Source of the DNA: Sphaerotilus mobilis
GTDB taxonomy: Bacteria; Pseudomonadota; Gammaproteobacteria; Burkholderiales; Burkholderiaceae_C
Reading direction: 5' to 3'
Length of the DNA stretch: 64,000 bases
Assembly: GCF_004216565.1 (NCBI RefSeq)
Contig: NZ_SGWV01000008.1
Location: 248,001-312,000, forward strand
A program made the translations under genes and the position numbers. Within the stretch, counting starts at the first letter, position 1. Each line of letters opens with the position of its first letter. Of the stretch, positions 48,684-57,039 are shown piece by piece. Under the pieces are notes generated by a model that saw only the letters and a list, made by a program, of their open reading frames with translations, ran no database searches and was not told the origin of the DNA.

Positions 48684-48938
48684 TCAGCCGCCCGCCACCG
48701 GCGGCCAGATCGCCAGCACATCGTCGGGCAGCAACACGCGGGTGGCGCGTTCTGCCGGCGGGATGAAGACACCGTTGATCAACACCAGGTGCACCAGCCT
48801 GGGCGGCAGGCGGTGCTGCTCAACCAGGTCGACGACCGTCGTGGTGTCGGGCACGTCCAAGTGGACGACATTGCCGACGCGGCCCTCACTGGGCAGGTAG
48901 TCGCCGAGCGTGGCGTAGAGCTTGAAGGTGATGCGCAT
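48684..48938 (-). CDS. MoaD/ThiS-like sulfur carrier of the AOR cluster
   Basis: An 84-residue ubiquitin-fold protein ending in Gly-Gly (PPVAGG), the site that is thiocarboxylated to donate sulfur to molybdopterin. LINGVFIPPAERATRVLLPDDVLAIWPP is the usual core. The ATG at 48938 gives normal length. It is 28 bp behind aorC on the same strand. A MoaD paralogue in this position is common in tungsten aldehyde oxidoreductase clusters and probably serves the tungsten cofactor. Confidence 0.88.
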   Translation of the reverse strand: MRITFKLYATLGDYLPSEGRVGNVVHLDVPDTTTVVDLVEQHRLPPRLVHLVLINGVFIPPAERATRVLLPDDVLAIWPPVAGG

Positions 48939-48966
48939 GGTGCGATGCTGCCGCACGTCGGCAACG

Positions 48967-50304
48967 TCAGCCACGGACATGGGCACGCGCGGACTGACCC
49001 TGCGCGCAGGCGAGGTAGGCGGCCATCAGCTGCGTCGGGTCATCCATCAGGTGTTGCTTCCATTCGCCCAGCTTGACCTGGCCCTCGACCAGACCACGCA
49101 TCACGCCGACATGCTGGATCCAGCCGATGGCGTTGCAGCCCACCAGCGTGTCACCGCTGAACTGCAAGCTCAGGTGACGGCCGTTGGCCGCATCGGTCAG
49201 CTCGACGTGTTCGCCGCCGGGCACGCCGTCCCATTTGCCGAAGCTCGCCGAGATCATGCCCAGCGTGTCCAGCACGTTGATCTGGGTGACGCCCTTGAGC
49301 TCCGCTGAAGGCTGACCGATGTGGCTGGCCATGTTGAGCGCAGCCACTCGGGCTTGCTCGGCCGCATTGGGTTGGATGGCGCTGACGATGGTCGTGCCGC
49401 TGACCTTGTCGTAGGCCTCAGCGCAGTCGCCCGCCGCGTAGACACCGGGCACATTGGTCTGCATGTGCTCGTCGGTCAGCACACCGACGAGGCAGGTGAT
49501 GCCCGAGTTCTCGAGAAAACCGATGTTGGGCCGCACGCCGGTGGCGCTGATGACCAGGTCGGCGTCGATCTTCTCGCCGGTCGACAGACGCACGCGCATC
49601 GGCGCGGACGGCGATGGAGCGCCCAGGCCGATGGCCTTGGCAACCTTGCCCAGCAGGCCGGGCTCGGTGTCCCGTTCGATGGCTTCGGCACGCGCGCCGG
49701 TGTGGACCTTGACGCCCTTGTCTTGGACCCATTGCTTGATCATCGTGCCGGCGGTCGGCCCCATCATGCGGGGCACCATGCGGTCACCCATCTCGACCAC
49801 CGTCAGCTGCACGCCACGCATGGCCAAGGCTTCCATGATGATGCAGCCGATGAAACCGGCACCGAGTTGCAGAACGCGGGCACCGGGCTGTGCCAGCTTC
49901 ATGATCTCGCGCGCGTTTTCCAGCGTCCAGCACGGGTGCACGCCAGGGCCCTCGATGCCCGGTATCGGCGGTGTCGCGGGCGATGAGCCGGTGGTGATCA
50001 ACAGCCGGTCCCAAGCCACGCTGCTGCCGTCCTGCAACTCGACAGTGCGGGCCTGCACATCGACCTTGACGGCACGGCCACGCTTGAGCGTGATGCCCAG
50101 CTTGGCGTAGTGGTCTGCGCCATGTCGCAGGTGGGTACCGTCTTCGCCGACCTTGCCGATCAGCAGATAGGGAATGGCCATGCGCGAGTACGGCGCTTCC
50201 GGCTCGTCGCCGATGACGACCACCTGGTCGTGCGGCGCATGCTTGCGGAGCGTCTCGGCGGCAATGATGCCGGCCGGTCCGGCACCCAGGATCACGTGGT
50301 TCAT
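48967..50304 (-). CDS. aorC: FAD/NAD(P)-dependent oxidoreductase, AorC-like subunit
   Basis: A 445-residue flavoprotein of the pyridine-nucleotide-disulfide type. The FAD fold starts MNHVILGAGPAGIIAAETL; the NAD-binding motif is QLGAGFIGCIIMEALA, and the second FAD motif is VPGVYAAGDCAEAYDKV. No redox disulfide is seen. In Aromatoleum, AorC binds to AorAB polymers and passes electrons to NAD+; this gene has the same place and size. A strong terminator separates it from aorB (50355-50379), so it may be made in lower amount. Confidence 0.88.
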   Translation of the reverse strand: MNHVILGAGPAGIIAAETLRKHAPHDQVVVIGDEPEAPYSRMAIPYLLIGKVGEDGTHLRHGADHYAKLGITLKRGRAVKVDVQARTVELQDGSSVAWDRLLITTGSSPATPPIPGIEGPGVHPCWTLENAREIMKLAQPGARVLQLGAGFIGCIIMEALAMRGVQLTVVEMGDRMVPRMMGPTAGTMIKQWVQDKGVKVHTGARAEAIERDTEPGLLGKVAKAIGLGAPSPSAPMRVRLSTGEKIDADLVISATGVRPNIGFLENSGITCLVGVLTDEHMQTNVPGVYAAGDCAEAYDKVSGTTIVSAIQPNAAEQARVAALNMASHIGQPSAELKGVTQINVLDTLGMISASFGKWDGVPGGEHVELTDAANGRHLSLQFSGDTLVGCNAIGWIQHVGVMRGLVEGQVKLGEWKQHLMDDPTQLMAAYLACAQGQSARAHVRG

Positions 50305-50354
50305 GGTGGTGGCGATGGTTGGTGGCTCACACGGTGGAGAGCGTGGCGGAACAA

Positions 50355-50379
50355 CAAAAAAGGCGGTCCGAGACCGCCT
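50355..50379 (-). terminator. Intrinsic terminator between aorB and aorC
   Basis: Read on the minus strand, AGGCGGTC-TCG-GACCGCCT is followed by a run of six T. It lies 60 bp after the aorB stop and about 50 bp before aorC. It would end most aorAB transcripts, leaving aorC (and the MoaD-like gene) to read-through. Confidence 0.85.
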
Positions 50380-50439
50380 GGACTTGCACAGGGCCGACGG
50401 GCAGTTCGGGCAAGCCCCGAACCGTCCGCCGTTGCCGGC

Positions 50440-52287
50440 TCAGAGACCCAGACGCGAGCGCGTCTCGGGCTTGAGCTGGCCGTCGTGGTCCCAGCCGCGG
50501 ATCTCGTAGTACTTGGGCAGCATCTCGGGCAGCTTGTTGACCAGTCCCTTGGCCGGGCCCGTCTTGGCCGGCTCGTTGAGCAGACGCGGGGGCAACGTGT
50601 CGTCCTTGCTGGTGAAGCCGGCGCGGTTGTTGAAGTCGCGCTCCATGTTCCAGATGCGTTCGCCGATCTGGTTCAGGTTCTCCAGCGTGAACTCGTCACC
50701 GCAGGCCGCCGCGACCTGCGGCTGCACGTCGGCCAGGGTCCAGGCAAAGCTGGTGAAGATGCAGATGCCGGCAGAGTCGAAGGCGGCGGTGGCGTCCTGG
50801 AAGGCCATCACCAGTTCCGGCTTGCCGTCGGCCGTCAGCGGGTCGGTCTTGACCGGAATGCCCAGCACTTCCGAGGCCACGGTGTAGCTGCGCAGGTGGC
50901 AGGCGCCGCGGTTGGACGTCGCATAGGTCAGGCCCATGCCCTGGATGCCGCGCGAGTCGTAGGCCGGGAATTCCTGGCTCTTGACCGTCATCGACAACTC
51001 GGGATGCCCGTACTTGGCGCACAGGCGCCGTGAGCCCTGGCCGATCTCCTTGCCGAAACCCTCGCCGCGGGCGGTGATGTCGACGAAGTGCGCCAGCGCC
51101 TGGGCCGAACCGAACTTGGCATCGATGCCCAGCTGCTCGGCCGTCAGCACGCCCATCTCATAGAGCTCCATCACCGCGCCGATGGTGGCGCCAAACGAGA
51201 TCGGGTCCATGCCCTGCTCGTTGCAGATCACGTTGGCGTACTGCAGCGCCTCAAGGTCATTGACGCCGTTGGCGGCGCCCAGGGCCCAGGCAGCCTCGTA
51301 CTCCAGACCGCCCGAGGCGCCCCAGTACTGCGGCTTGTTCTCGACCGTGAAGTGACCCTGGTCGATCTTGGAGATCCGGCCGCAGGCGATGGTGCAGCCA
51401 AAACAGGCCTGGTTGGTCACCAGCTGCTTCTTGCCGTCGGTCGCACGGGGCGTGGCCATGGCTTCGGCAGAGATGTCCTTGGCGCCCTCGAACTGGATGT
51501 CCTTGTGGTTGCGTGTGGGCAGCGCACCCATCTCGTTGATCACGTTCATCAGCACCTGCGTCCCGTAGGTCGGCAGGCCCTGGCCGGTGACGGCGTTGTC
51601 GTGAAGGATCTTCTTCTTCTCGAACGTGACGCGCATGAACTCCTTGGGGTTGGCAATGTTGCCCACGCCCTTGGTGCCACGCACGGCCACCGCCTTGAGG
51701 TTCTTGCTGCCCATCACCGCCCCCACACCCGAGCGGCCTGCCGCACGGTGAAGGTCGTTGACGACGGCCGCGAACAGGACCTGGTTCTCGCCCGCCAGGC
51801 CGATGCTGGAGACGCGCAGCAGCGGGTCCTGGTGCTGGGTCTTGAGGGTCTCCTCAGTGACCCAGACGCTCTTGCCCCACAGGCCGGAGGCGTCGCGCAG
51901 TTCGGCCACGTCATCGGCGATGTAGAGATAGACCGGCTTCTCGGAGCGGCCTTCGAAGATGACCATGTCCCAGCCAGCCATCTTCAGCTCGGCGCCCCAA
52001 TAGCCGCCCGAGTTCGAACAGGCGATGGCGCCGGTCAGAGGACCCTTGGTGACGACCGTGTAGCGGCCGCCGGTGGAGGCCATCGTGCCCGTCAACGGTC
52101 CGGTCGACCAGATGATCTTGTTGTCCGCCGACAGCGGATCGACCTTGGGGTCGACTTCCTCGACCAGGTACTTGGATGCCAGTCCGCGCGAACCGAGGTA
52201 CTGCTTGGCCCAGTCCATCTTCAGCGGCTCGGAGGCCACCGTGCCGGTGCTCAGGTTGACGCGAAGGATTTTTCCTGCCCATGCCAT
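50440..52287 (-). CDS. aorB: Tungsten-containing aldehyde:ferredoxin oxidoreductase, catalytic subunit
   Basis: A 615-residue AOR-family enzyme that oxidises aldehydes to acids at a tungsten bis-pterin centre. The N-terminus MAWAGKILRVNLSTG and the cofactor-binding GPLTGAIACSNSGGYWG are typical. The [4Fe-4S] cysteines are in ACFGCTIAC, and the later one is in FDSAGIC. RGIQGMGLTYATSNRGACH is the pterin-binding segment. The start at 52287 has a strong AAGGAG site; the frame continuing to 52740 overlaps aorA. It is 11 bp behind aorA. The likely physiological substrates include aldehydes from alcohol oxidation. Confidence 0.95.
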   Translation of the reverse strand: MAWAGKILRVNLSTGTVASEPLKMDWAKQYLGSRGLASKYLVEEVDPKVDPLSADNKIIWSTGPLTGTMASTGGRYTVVTKGPLTGAIACSNSGGYWGAELKMAGWDMVIFEGRSEKPVYLYIADDVAELRDASGLWGKSVWVTEETLKTQHQDPLLRVSSIGLAGENQVLFAAVVNDLHRAAGRSGVGAVMGSKNLKAVAVRGTKGVGNIANPKEFMRVTFEKKKILHDNAVTGQGLPTYGTQVLMNVINEMGALPTRNHKDIQFEGAKDISAEAMATPRATDGKKQLVTNQACFGCTIACGRISKIDQGHFTVENKPQYWGASGGLEYEAAWALGAANGVNDLEALQYANVICNEQGMDPISFGATIGAVMELYEMGVLTAEQLGIDAKFGSAQALAHFVDITARGEGFGKEIGQGSRRLCAKYGHPELSMTVKSQEFPAYDSRGIQGMGLTYATSNRGACHLRSYTVASEVLGIPVKTDPLTADGKPELVMAFQDATAAFDSAGICIFTSFAWTLADVQPQVAAACGDEFTLENLNQIGERIWNMERDFNNRAGFTSKDDTLPPRLLNEPAKTGPAKGLVNKLPEMLPKYYEIRGWDHDGQLKPETRSRLGL

Positions 52288-52298
52288 GTGTGTGCTCC

Positions 52299-52772
52299 TT
52301 ACGCGGCGGTTTGGTTGCCGAGCTTGTCCGCCCAGGCCTGCATCTTGTTCAGACCGGTCCAGTTGGCATCGATGAAGGTGATCGCGCCAGTGGGGCAGGC
52401 TTCGGCACAGGCCGGTTCGCCGCCGCACAGGTCGCACTTTTGGACCTTGCCGGTTTCCTGCACGTAGTTGATCGTGCCGAAGGGGCAGGAGATCGTGCAG
52501 ACCTTGCAGCCCACACAGGTGCTGTCGTTGACGACCTTGGCGCCAGTGGACTTGTCGACCGTGATGGCCTCGACCGGGCATGCGTGCAGGCACCAGGCCT
52601 CGTCGCACTGGGTGCAGGTGTAGGGCACCTTGCGGCCGGTCTCGTGGAAGTCGAACACCTTGATGCGCGACTTCGCGGTGGCAAATACACCGTAGTTCTC
52701 GTAAGAACAGGCCATCTCGCACTGGAGACAACCCGTGCACTTGTCCGGGTTGATGTGGAGGCTCTTCTGCAT
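52299..52772 (-). CDS. aorA: Polyferredoxin subunit of aldehyde oxidoreductase
   Basis: A 157-residue electron-transfer subunit with four [4Fe-4S] motifs: CTGCLQCEMAC, CTQCDEAWCLHAC, CVGCKVCTISC and CDLCGGEPACAEAC. It matches the HycB/AorA-type ferredoxin that polymerises with AorB in Aromatoleum-type enzymes. It is the first gene of the aor operon, 71 bp downstream of the palindromic site at 52844-52861. Confidence 0.93.
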   Translation of the reverse strand: MQKSLHINPDKCTGCLQCEMACSYENYGVFATAKSRIKVFDFHETGRKVPYTCTQCDEAWCLHACPVEAITVDKSTGAKVVNDSTCVGCKVCTISCPFGTINYVQETGKVQKCDLCGGEPACAEACPTGAITFIDANWTGLNKMQAWADKLGNQTAA

Positions 52773-52843
52773 GACGGGGTTCTCCGCAGTCGTTCCGTGG
52801 GTAGGAGTGAACGCTTCCCGCAGGCCATGCCTTCGAGCAGCTC

Positions 52844-52861
52844 TATGCAATCATCTGCATA
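52844..52861. promoter_or_regulatory. Candidate Mo/W operator, aor site (TATG-N10-CATA)
   Basis: A perfect 7-bp inverted repeat (CTATGCA-ATCATC-TGCATAG, 52843-52862) centred 80 bp upstream of aorA. It is the most symmetrical of the four shared sites. A second inverted repeat (ACCCG-N11-CGGGT, 52889-52909) lies further upstream. Confidence 0.65.
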
Positions 52862-52985
52862 GCGATAGCCGATGCCTACCTAGGCCTAACCCGTAGAACT
52901 CATGCGGGTATGGGGGACGACCTGAAAGTCTGTCCCAGCCTGGTACGTCGATTCGTCCGACGCCGGCCGCGAACGGCCCGGCGGC

Positions 52986-53864
52986 TCAGCGCGGCGCGTT
53001 CGGGAAGAACAACTGCTCGCCGCCGATCTTGTAGGCCGCGATGGCCGATTGGCCGGCCGGCGACACCACCCAGTCGACGAACTGCTGACCGGCCGCTTGC
53101 TTGACATGCGGGTGCTTGGCCGGATTGACCAGCATCACGCCGTACTGGTTGAACAGTTTCATGTCACCTTCGACCAGCACGGCCAGATCGGCGCGGTTCT
53201 TGAATGACAGCCACGTGCCGCGGTCGGCCAGCACATAGGCGCCGGTGCTGGCGGCCATGTTGAGCGCCGGGCCCATGCCACAACCGCATTCGCGGTAGCC
53301 CGTCGGCTTGGCGGCGCCGCTGGCGATGTCGGTGCCGGCCTGCTTCCAGTAGCGCAGCTCGGCAGCGTGGGTACCACTCTTGTCGCCGCGCGAGATGAAG
53401 GTCGCGCCGCTGGCGGCCGTCGCGCCAGCCAGCTTTTGCAGTGCGGCCACGATGTCGCGGCCCTTGACCTTGGCCGGATCGGCGGCAGGGCCAATCAGCA
53501 CGAAGTCGTTGTACATGACCGGTAGGCGCTTGACGCCGAACCCGTCGGCGACGAACTTCTCTTCGGCCACCTGGTCATGCACAAAGACCACGTCGGCATC
53601 GCCGCGGCGGCCCATGTCCAGCGCCTGGCCGGTGCCCAGCGCGACCACCCGGACTTCCGTGCCGGTGGCGGTCTTGTAAATCGGCAGCAGGTGGCCAAAC
53701 AGGCCGGACTGCTCGGTCGACGTGGTGGACGCCACGACGATGAACTTCTCCTGCGCAGCGGCTGGCAGCGCACCAGCCAGCAGGCCCGCCAGGCACAAGG
53801 CCGCTGCGAGCAGGTGACGGCGGGCGGGCGTGGCCGGGCAGCCGGACAGGTTCAGGTGGTCCAT
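52986..53864 (-). CDS. tupA: Tungstate ABC transporter substrate-binding protein
   Basis: A 292-residue periplasmic binding protein with signal peptide (LCLAGLLAGALPAAAQ). The tungstate-binding STTSTEQSGL motif (residues 46-55), GTGQALDMGRRGDADVVFVHD and VMYNDFVLIGPAADPAKVKG are characteristic of TupA rather than ModA. The C-terminal part contains SRGDKSGTH. The start overlaps the end of tupC by 13 bp. Together with tupB and tupC it imports tungstate for AOR. Confidence 0.95.
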   Translation of the reverse strand: MDHLNLSGCPATPARRHLLAAALCLAGLLAGALPAAAQEKFIVVASTTSTEQSGLFGHLLPIYKTATGTEVRVVALGTGQALDMGRRGDADVVFVHDQVAEEKFVADGFGVKRLPVMYNDFVLIGPAADPAKVKGRDIVAALQKLAGATAASGATFISRGDKSGTHAAELRYWKQAGTDIASGAAKPTGYRECGCGMGPALNMAASTGAYVLADRGTWLSFKNRADLAVLVEGDMKLFNQYGVMLVNPAKHPHVKQAAGQQFVDWVVSPAGQSAIAAYKIGGEQLFFPNAPR

Positions 53865-54565
53865 GGAAGTTCGCCTTTCAGGAATTGCGCCGCTGCGGGC
53901 GGCAGGGTGTCACGGAAGAATCGGTCCACAGGCAAGTCGACCACCAGCCGGCCAGCCTCGAGGTGGACCACCCGGCTGGCCAGGCGCTTGGCCTGGCCGA
54001 GGTTGTGCGTGCTCATGACGAGGGTGACGCCATCGCGCGCGAACTCGTCGATCAGCGTCTCGACTTCGCGCTTGGCGCTCGGGTCCAAGCTGGCGGTCGG
54101 CTCATCCAGGAACAGGACGTCGGGCCGCAATGCCCAGGCCCGCGCCAGGGCCAGACGCTGCTGCTGCCCTCCGGACAAGGCACGGGCCGAACGCTGGGCA
54201 AGCGTCTGCAGGCCGACCCGCTCCAGCGCCGCATCGGCGCGCGCACGGCGTTCGTCACGCGGGACGCCGGCCAGCCACAGGGCCAGCGTCAGGTTGCGGC
54301 GCGCGCTCAGGTGCAGCAGGAAAGGTCGCTGGAACAGCATCGCCATGACCGGCGGCCGGCCCCGCTCGCACAGGTGCAGCGTGCGCTCGCCAGGCCCGTC
54401 GATCAGGCCATGCAGGCGGCGCAGCAGCGTGGTCTTGCCCGAGCCGTTGGCGCCGACCAGCGCCAGCCGGTCGCCACGTCGCAACGTCAGGTCGATTTCG
54501 ACCAGTGCCGGCACCGCGCCGAAGACAACGCCTGCTCGACGCAGCGTGATCAGGTCAGCGTTCAT
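53852..54565 (-). CDS. tupC: Tungstate ABC transporter ATPase
   Basis: A 237-residue ABC ATPase. Walker A is GANGSGKTTLL, the signature is ALSGGQQQRLALARAW, and Walker B is DVLFLDEPTASLD. It overlaps tupB by 4 bp and tupA by 13 bp. It energises the TupB permease. Confidence 0.93.
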   Translation of the reverse strand: MNADLITLRRAGVVFGAVPALVEIDLTLRRGDRLALVGANGSGKTTLLRRLHGLIDGPGERTLHLCERGRPPVMAMLFQRPFLLHLSARRNLTLALWLAGVPRDERRARADAALERVGLQTLAQRSARALSGGQQQRLALARAWALRPDVLFLDEPTASLDPSAKREVETLIDEFARDGVTLVMSTHNLGQAKRLASRVVHLEAGRLVVDLPVDRFFRDTLPPAAAQFLKGELPWTT

Positions 54566-55281
54566 CCGACGGCACCCTCGCCAGCCGCCCGCAGTCCTTG
54601 GGGCTGCAGCCAGCCGACCACCCCATTGATGACGCCGACGACACCCAGCAACAGCAGGCCAAGCGCCAACGCCAGCGGCAGGTCGCCCTTGCTGGTCTCC
54701 AGCGCGATGGCGGTGGTCATCACGCGGGTCACACCGTCGATGTTGCCGCCGACGATCATCACCGCGCCGACTTCGGCCACCGCTCGACCGAAGGCCGTCA
54801 GCAGCACGGTCAGCACCGACAGGCGCTCGTGCAGCAGCACCAGCAGCGCACCCATCAAGGGCCCGGCACCCATCGAGCGCAACTGGTCGCCGCCTTCGGC
54901 CATGCCGTCGATGACCAGGCGACGCGTGAGCGCAGCGATCAGGGGCACGACCAGGATGCTCTGCGCCACCACCATGGCCGAGGGCGTGAACAGGATGCCC
55001 AGCGAACCGAGCGGTCCGCTGCGCGACAGCAGCAGGTAGACCAGCAGGCCGACCACGACCGAAGGCAGGGCCAGCAAGGTGTTGAGCAGCCAGACCGCCA
55101 GCGCGTGGCCCGGAAATCGCGCCACCGCCATCCAGGCCCCCAGCAGCAGGCCGAAGGCCGCTCCGATGGCGCAGGCCGCACCGCTGACCTGCAAGGACAA
55201 CACCACGATCTGTCGCACGGCAGGGTCGCCGCGAACGATCAGATCAACGGCCGTGGACAGGCTCAAAGCCAGCGTCGTCAT
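54562..55281 (-). CDS. tupB: Tungstate ABC transporter permease
   Basis: A 239-residue permease with about five to six membrane segments. The coupling-helix region AFGRAVAEVGAVMIVGGNIDG is characteristic of the TupB/ModB group. The ATG at 55281 gives normal length. It is first in tupBCA, divergent from moeA; both share the site at 55368-55385. Confidence 0.93.
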   Translation of the reverse strand: MTTLALSLSTAVDLIVRGDPAVRQIVVLSLQVSGAACAIGAAFGLLLGAWMAVARFPGHALAVWLLNTLLALPSVVVGLLVYLLLSRSGPLGSLGILFTPSAMVVAQSILVVPLIAALTRRLVIDGMAEGGDQLRSMGAGPLMGALLVLLHERLSVLTVLLTAFGRAVAEVGAVMIVGGNIDGVTRVMTTAIALETSKGDLPLALALGLLLLGVVGVINGVVGWLQPQGLRAAGEGAVG

Positions 55282-55367
55282 CGCGCAGAGACGGCCGGAT
55301 GGCCCGCAAGATAGGAAAGACCGTTCATGTAGGATGGGATTCTGCGGATCTTGCAGGAGGCTGGCGA

Positions 55368-55385
55368 TATGTGTCTCCGTGCATA
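55368..55385. promoter_or_regulatory. Candidate Mo/W operator, tup-moeA site (TATG-N10-CATA)
   Basis: TATG and CATA half-sites ten bases apart, mid-way between the divergent tupB and moeA genes (centres about 95 and 92 bp from the two ATGs). It has the same half-sites and spacing as the aor site, so one regulator could control import and cofactor assembly. Confidence 0.6.
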
Positions 55386-55468
55386 ACAGGGTGCTTCCTT
55401 CTCCTCGACGGGACACCCGCTGGCTACCATCCGGGCCCGCCACCGATCCACCGCGAGCCCACCGCCCG

Positions 55469-56761
55469 ATGACCGCAGCCCTCGGCCCCTCCCCCCTGAT
55501 CACCGGCGATGCGCACCTGAGCGTCGACCAGGCCCGCGCCGCCATCGCCGCCGCGCTGGTGCCCGTCACTGGCGACGAGACCGTGGCCCTGCACCAGGCG
55601 CTCGGCCGGGTGCTGGCTGAGCCGGTGATCTCGCCGATCAACGTGCCGGCGCACGACAACTCGGCGATGGATGGCTATGCCTTCGCGTCGACGGACCTCC
55701 CGCCGGTCGGCGGCGAGGTCAAGCTGCAGGTGGTCGCCACGCTGCATGCCGGCGCGGTGCCGGACTTCCAGGTGCCAAGCGGCACCTGCGTGCGCATCAT
55801 GACCGGCGCAGTCATGCCCGCCGGGCTCGACACCGTCGTGCCACAGGAACTGTGCCGCGCCGAAAACCGCGACGGACACGTCGTGGTGACGTTGTCGGCC
55901 GGCGTCGTGCAACCCGGCGAGAACCGCCGCCATGCTGGCGAGGACCTCGCCCGTGGCAAGCCTGCCGTACCGGCCGGGCGGCTGTTGCGGCCGGCCGAGC
56001 TGGGACTGATCGCCTCGTTGGGCATCGGCACGGTGACGGTCCGCCGGCGCCTGCGGGTCGCCCTGTTCTCGACCGGCAACGAACTGCGCGACCTGGGCCA
56101 GCCGCTTGATCCGGGCTGCATCTACGACAGCAACCGCCACACGCTGACCGGCGCGCTGAGCCGCCTGGGTGTCGAGGTGCTCGACCTGGGCCTGGTGCGC
56201 GACGACCCGGACGCGCTGGCCGCCACGCTGGAACGCGCCATCGCAGAGGCCGACGTGGTGCTGACCAGCGGCGGCGTCAGCGTCGGTGATGCCGACCACA
56301 CCCGCGCGCTGCTGGCGCGGCTGGGCCGGGTTGACTTCTGGAAGGTGGCGATGCGACCGGGCCGGCCCTTTGCCTTCGGCCCCTTGACGGCACCCGACGG
56401 CCAGCCGCTACGCTGGTTGTTTGCGCTGCCAGGCAATCCGGTCGCGAGCCTCGTGACCTTCTACGCCTTCGTGCGCGAAGCGCTGTTGCAGCTTGGCGGA
56501 GCCGATGCCCAACCGCTGCCGACGCTGCGGGTGCGCTGCGAGACCGCCATCCGCAAGCGGCCTGGCCGGACCGAGTTCCAGCGCGGCATCGTCGCCCGCG
56601 CGGCCGACGGTGGCTGGTCGGTGCGGCTGACCGGCGCCCAGGGTGCCGGCATCCTGCGCAGCATGAGCGAGGCCAATGCCTTAGTCGTGCTGGGCCACGA
56701 GCAGGCTTCGGTGGCCGCTGGCGAGACGGTCGAGGTCTGGCTGTTCGACGGCCTGGTTTGA
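55469..56761 (+). CDS. moeA: Molybdopterin molybdenumtransferase-type protein MoeA
   Basis: A 430-residue enzyme that inserts molybdate or tungstate into adenylated molybdopterin. Domain order and motifs are HDNSAMDGYAF, MTGAVMPAGLDTVV, FSTGNEL, YDSNRHTL, TSGGVSVGDADH and ALPGNPVAS. Its position opposite tupBCA and next to aor suggests the tungsten-dedicated paralogue. A general moeA presumably exists elsewhere, which the window cannot show. Confidence 0.93.
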   Translation: MTAALGPSPLITGDAHLSVDQARAAIAAALVPVTGDETVALHQALGRVLAEPVISPINVPAHDNSAMDGYAFASTDLPPVGGEVKLQVVATLHAGAVPDFQVPSGTCVRIMTGAVMPAGLDTVVPQELCRAENRDGHVVVTLSAGVVQPGENRRHAGEDLARGKPAVPAGRLLRPAELGLIASLGIGTVTVRRRLRVALFSTGNELRDLGQPLDPGCIYDSNRHTLTGALSRLGVEVLDLGLVRDDPDALAATLERAIAEADVVLTSGGVSVGDADHTRALLARLGRVDFWKVAMRPGRPFAFGPLTAPDGQPLRWLFALPGNPVASLVTFYAFVREALLQLGGADAQPLPTLRVRCETAIRKRPGRTEFQRGIVARAADGGWSVRLTGAQGAGILRSMSEANALVVLGHEQASVAAGETVEVWLFDGLV

Positions 56762-56877
56762 AGCGGCCCGGCCGGACCTGATCGGCCAGTTGCGGGTTTC
56801 CCTGCACGCCGGCCTGTGACAGACGCACGGTGAGGTGGCCGTCCCAGGCCGGACACCGGCTGGTCATTTGCTCAAGG

Positions 56878-56893
56878 CTGGCACACCCGCTGC
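56878..56893 (+). promoter_or_regulatory. Possible upstream sigma-54 promoter of the PQQ dehydrogenase
   Basis: TGGCAC-ACCCG-CTGC places GG and GC twelve positions apart, as sigma-54 RNA polymerase requires. It lies about 150 bp before the ATG, 80 bp upstream of a better match. Confidence 0.45.
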
Positions 56894-56958
56894 GGACTAA
56901 CCCGCAAGTCTGGGGGGTCAAAAGCAGCAGGACATGCGCCGAAACCCCGTTTGTGTAT

Positions 56959-56973
56959 TGGCACGCTTGTTGC
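56959..56973 (+). promoter_or_regulatory. Sigma-54 promoter of the PQQ dehydrogenase
   Basis: TGGCAC-GCTTG-TTGC is a perfect match to the consensus -24/-12 element, with GG at 56960-56961 and GC at 56972-56973. Transcription would begin about 55 bp before the ATG. Confidence 0.8.
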
Positions 56974-57039
56974 CCAGGAAGGATTCCCGGGCGGCCAAGT
57001 TCAAGCCGCCATGACACACCTCGCCGAGGAGACATCCCC

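Noticed and set aside
52773-52985. Sigma-54 promoter in front of aorA
   Set aside because: The GCAA and TGCA words near the palindrome do not have the required spacing or GG/GC positions.
55282-55468. Molybdenum/tungsten cofactor riboswitch between tupB and moeA
   Set aside because: I could not trace the stems expected of the Moco RNA motif; only the short palindrome is evident.
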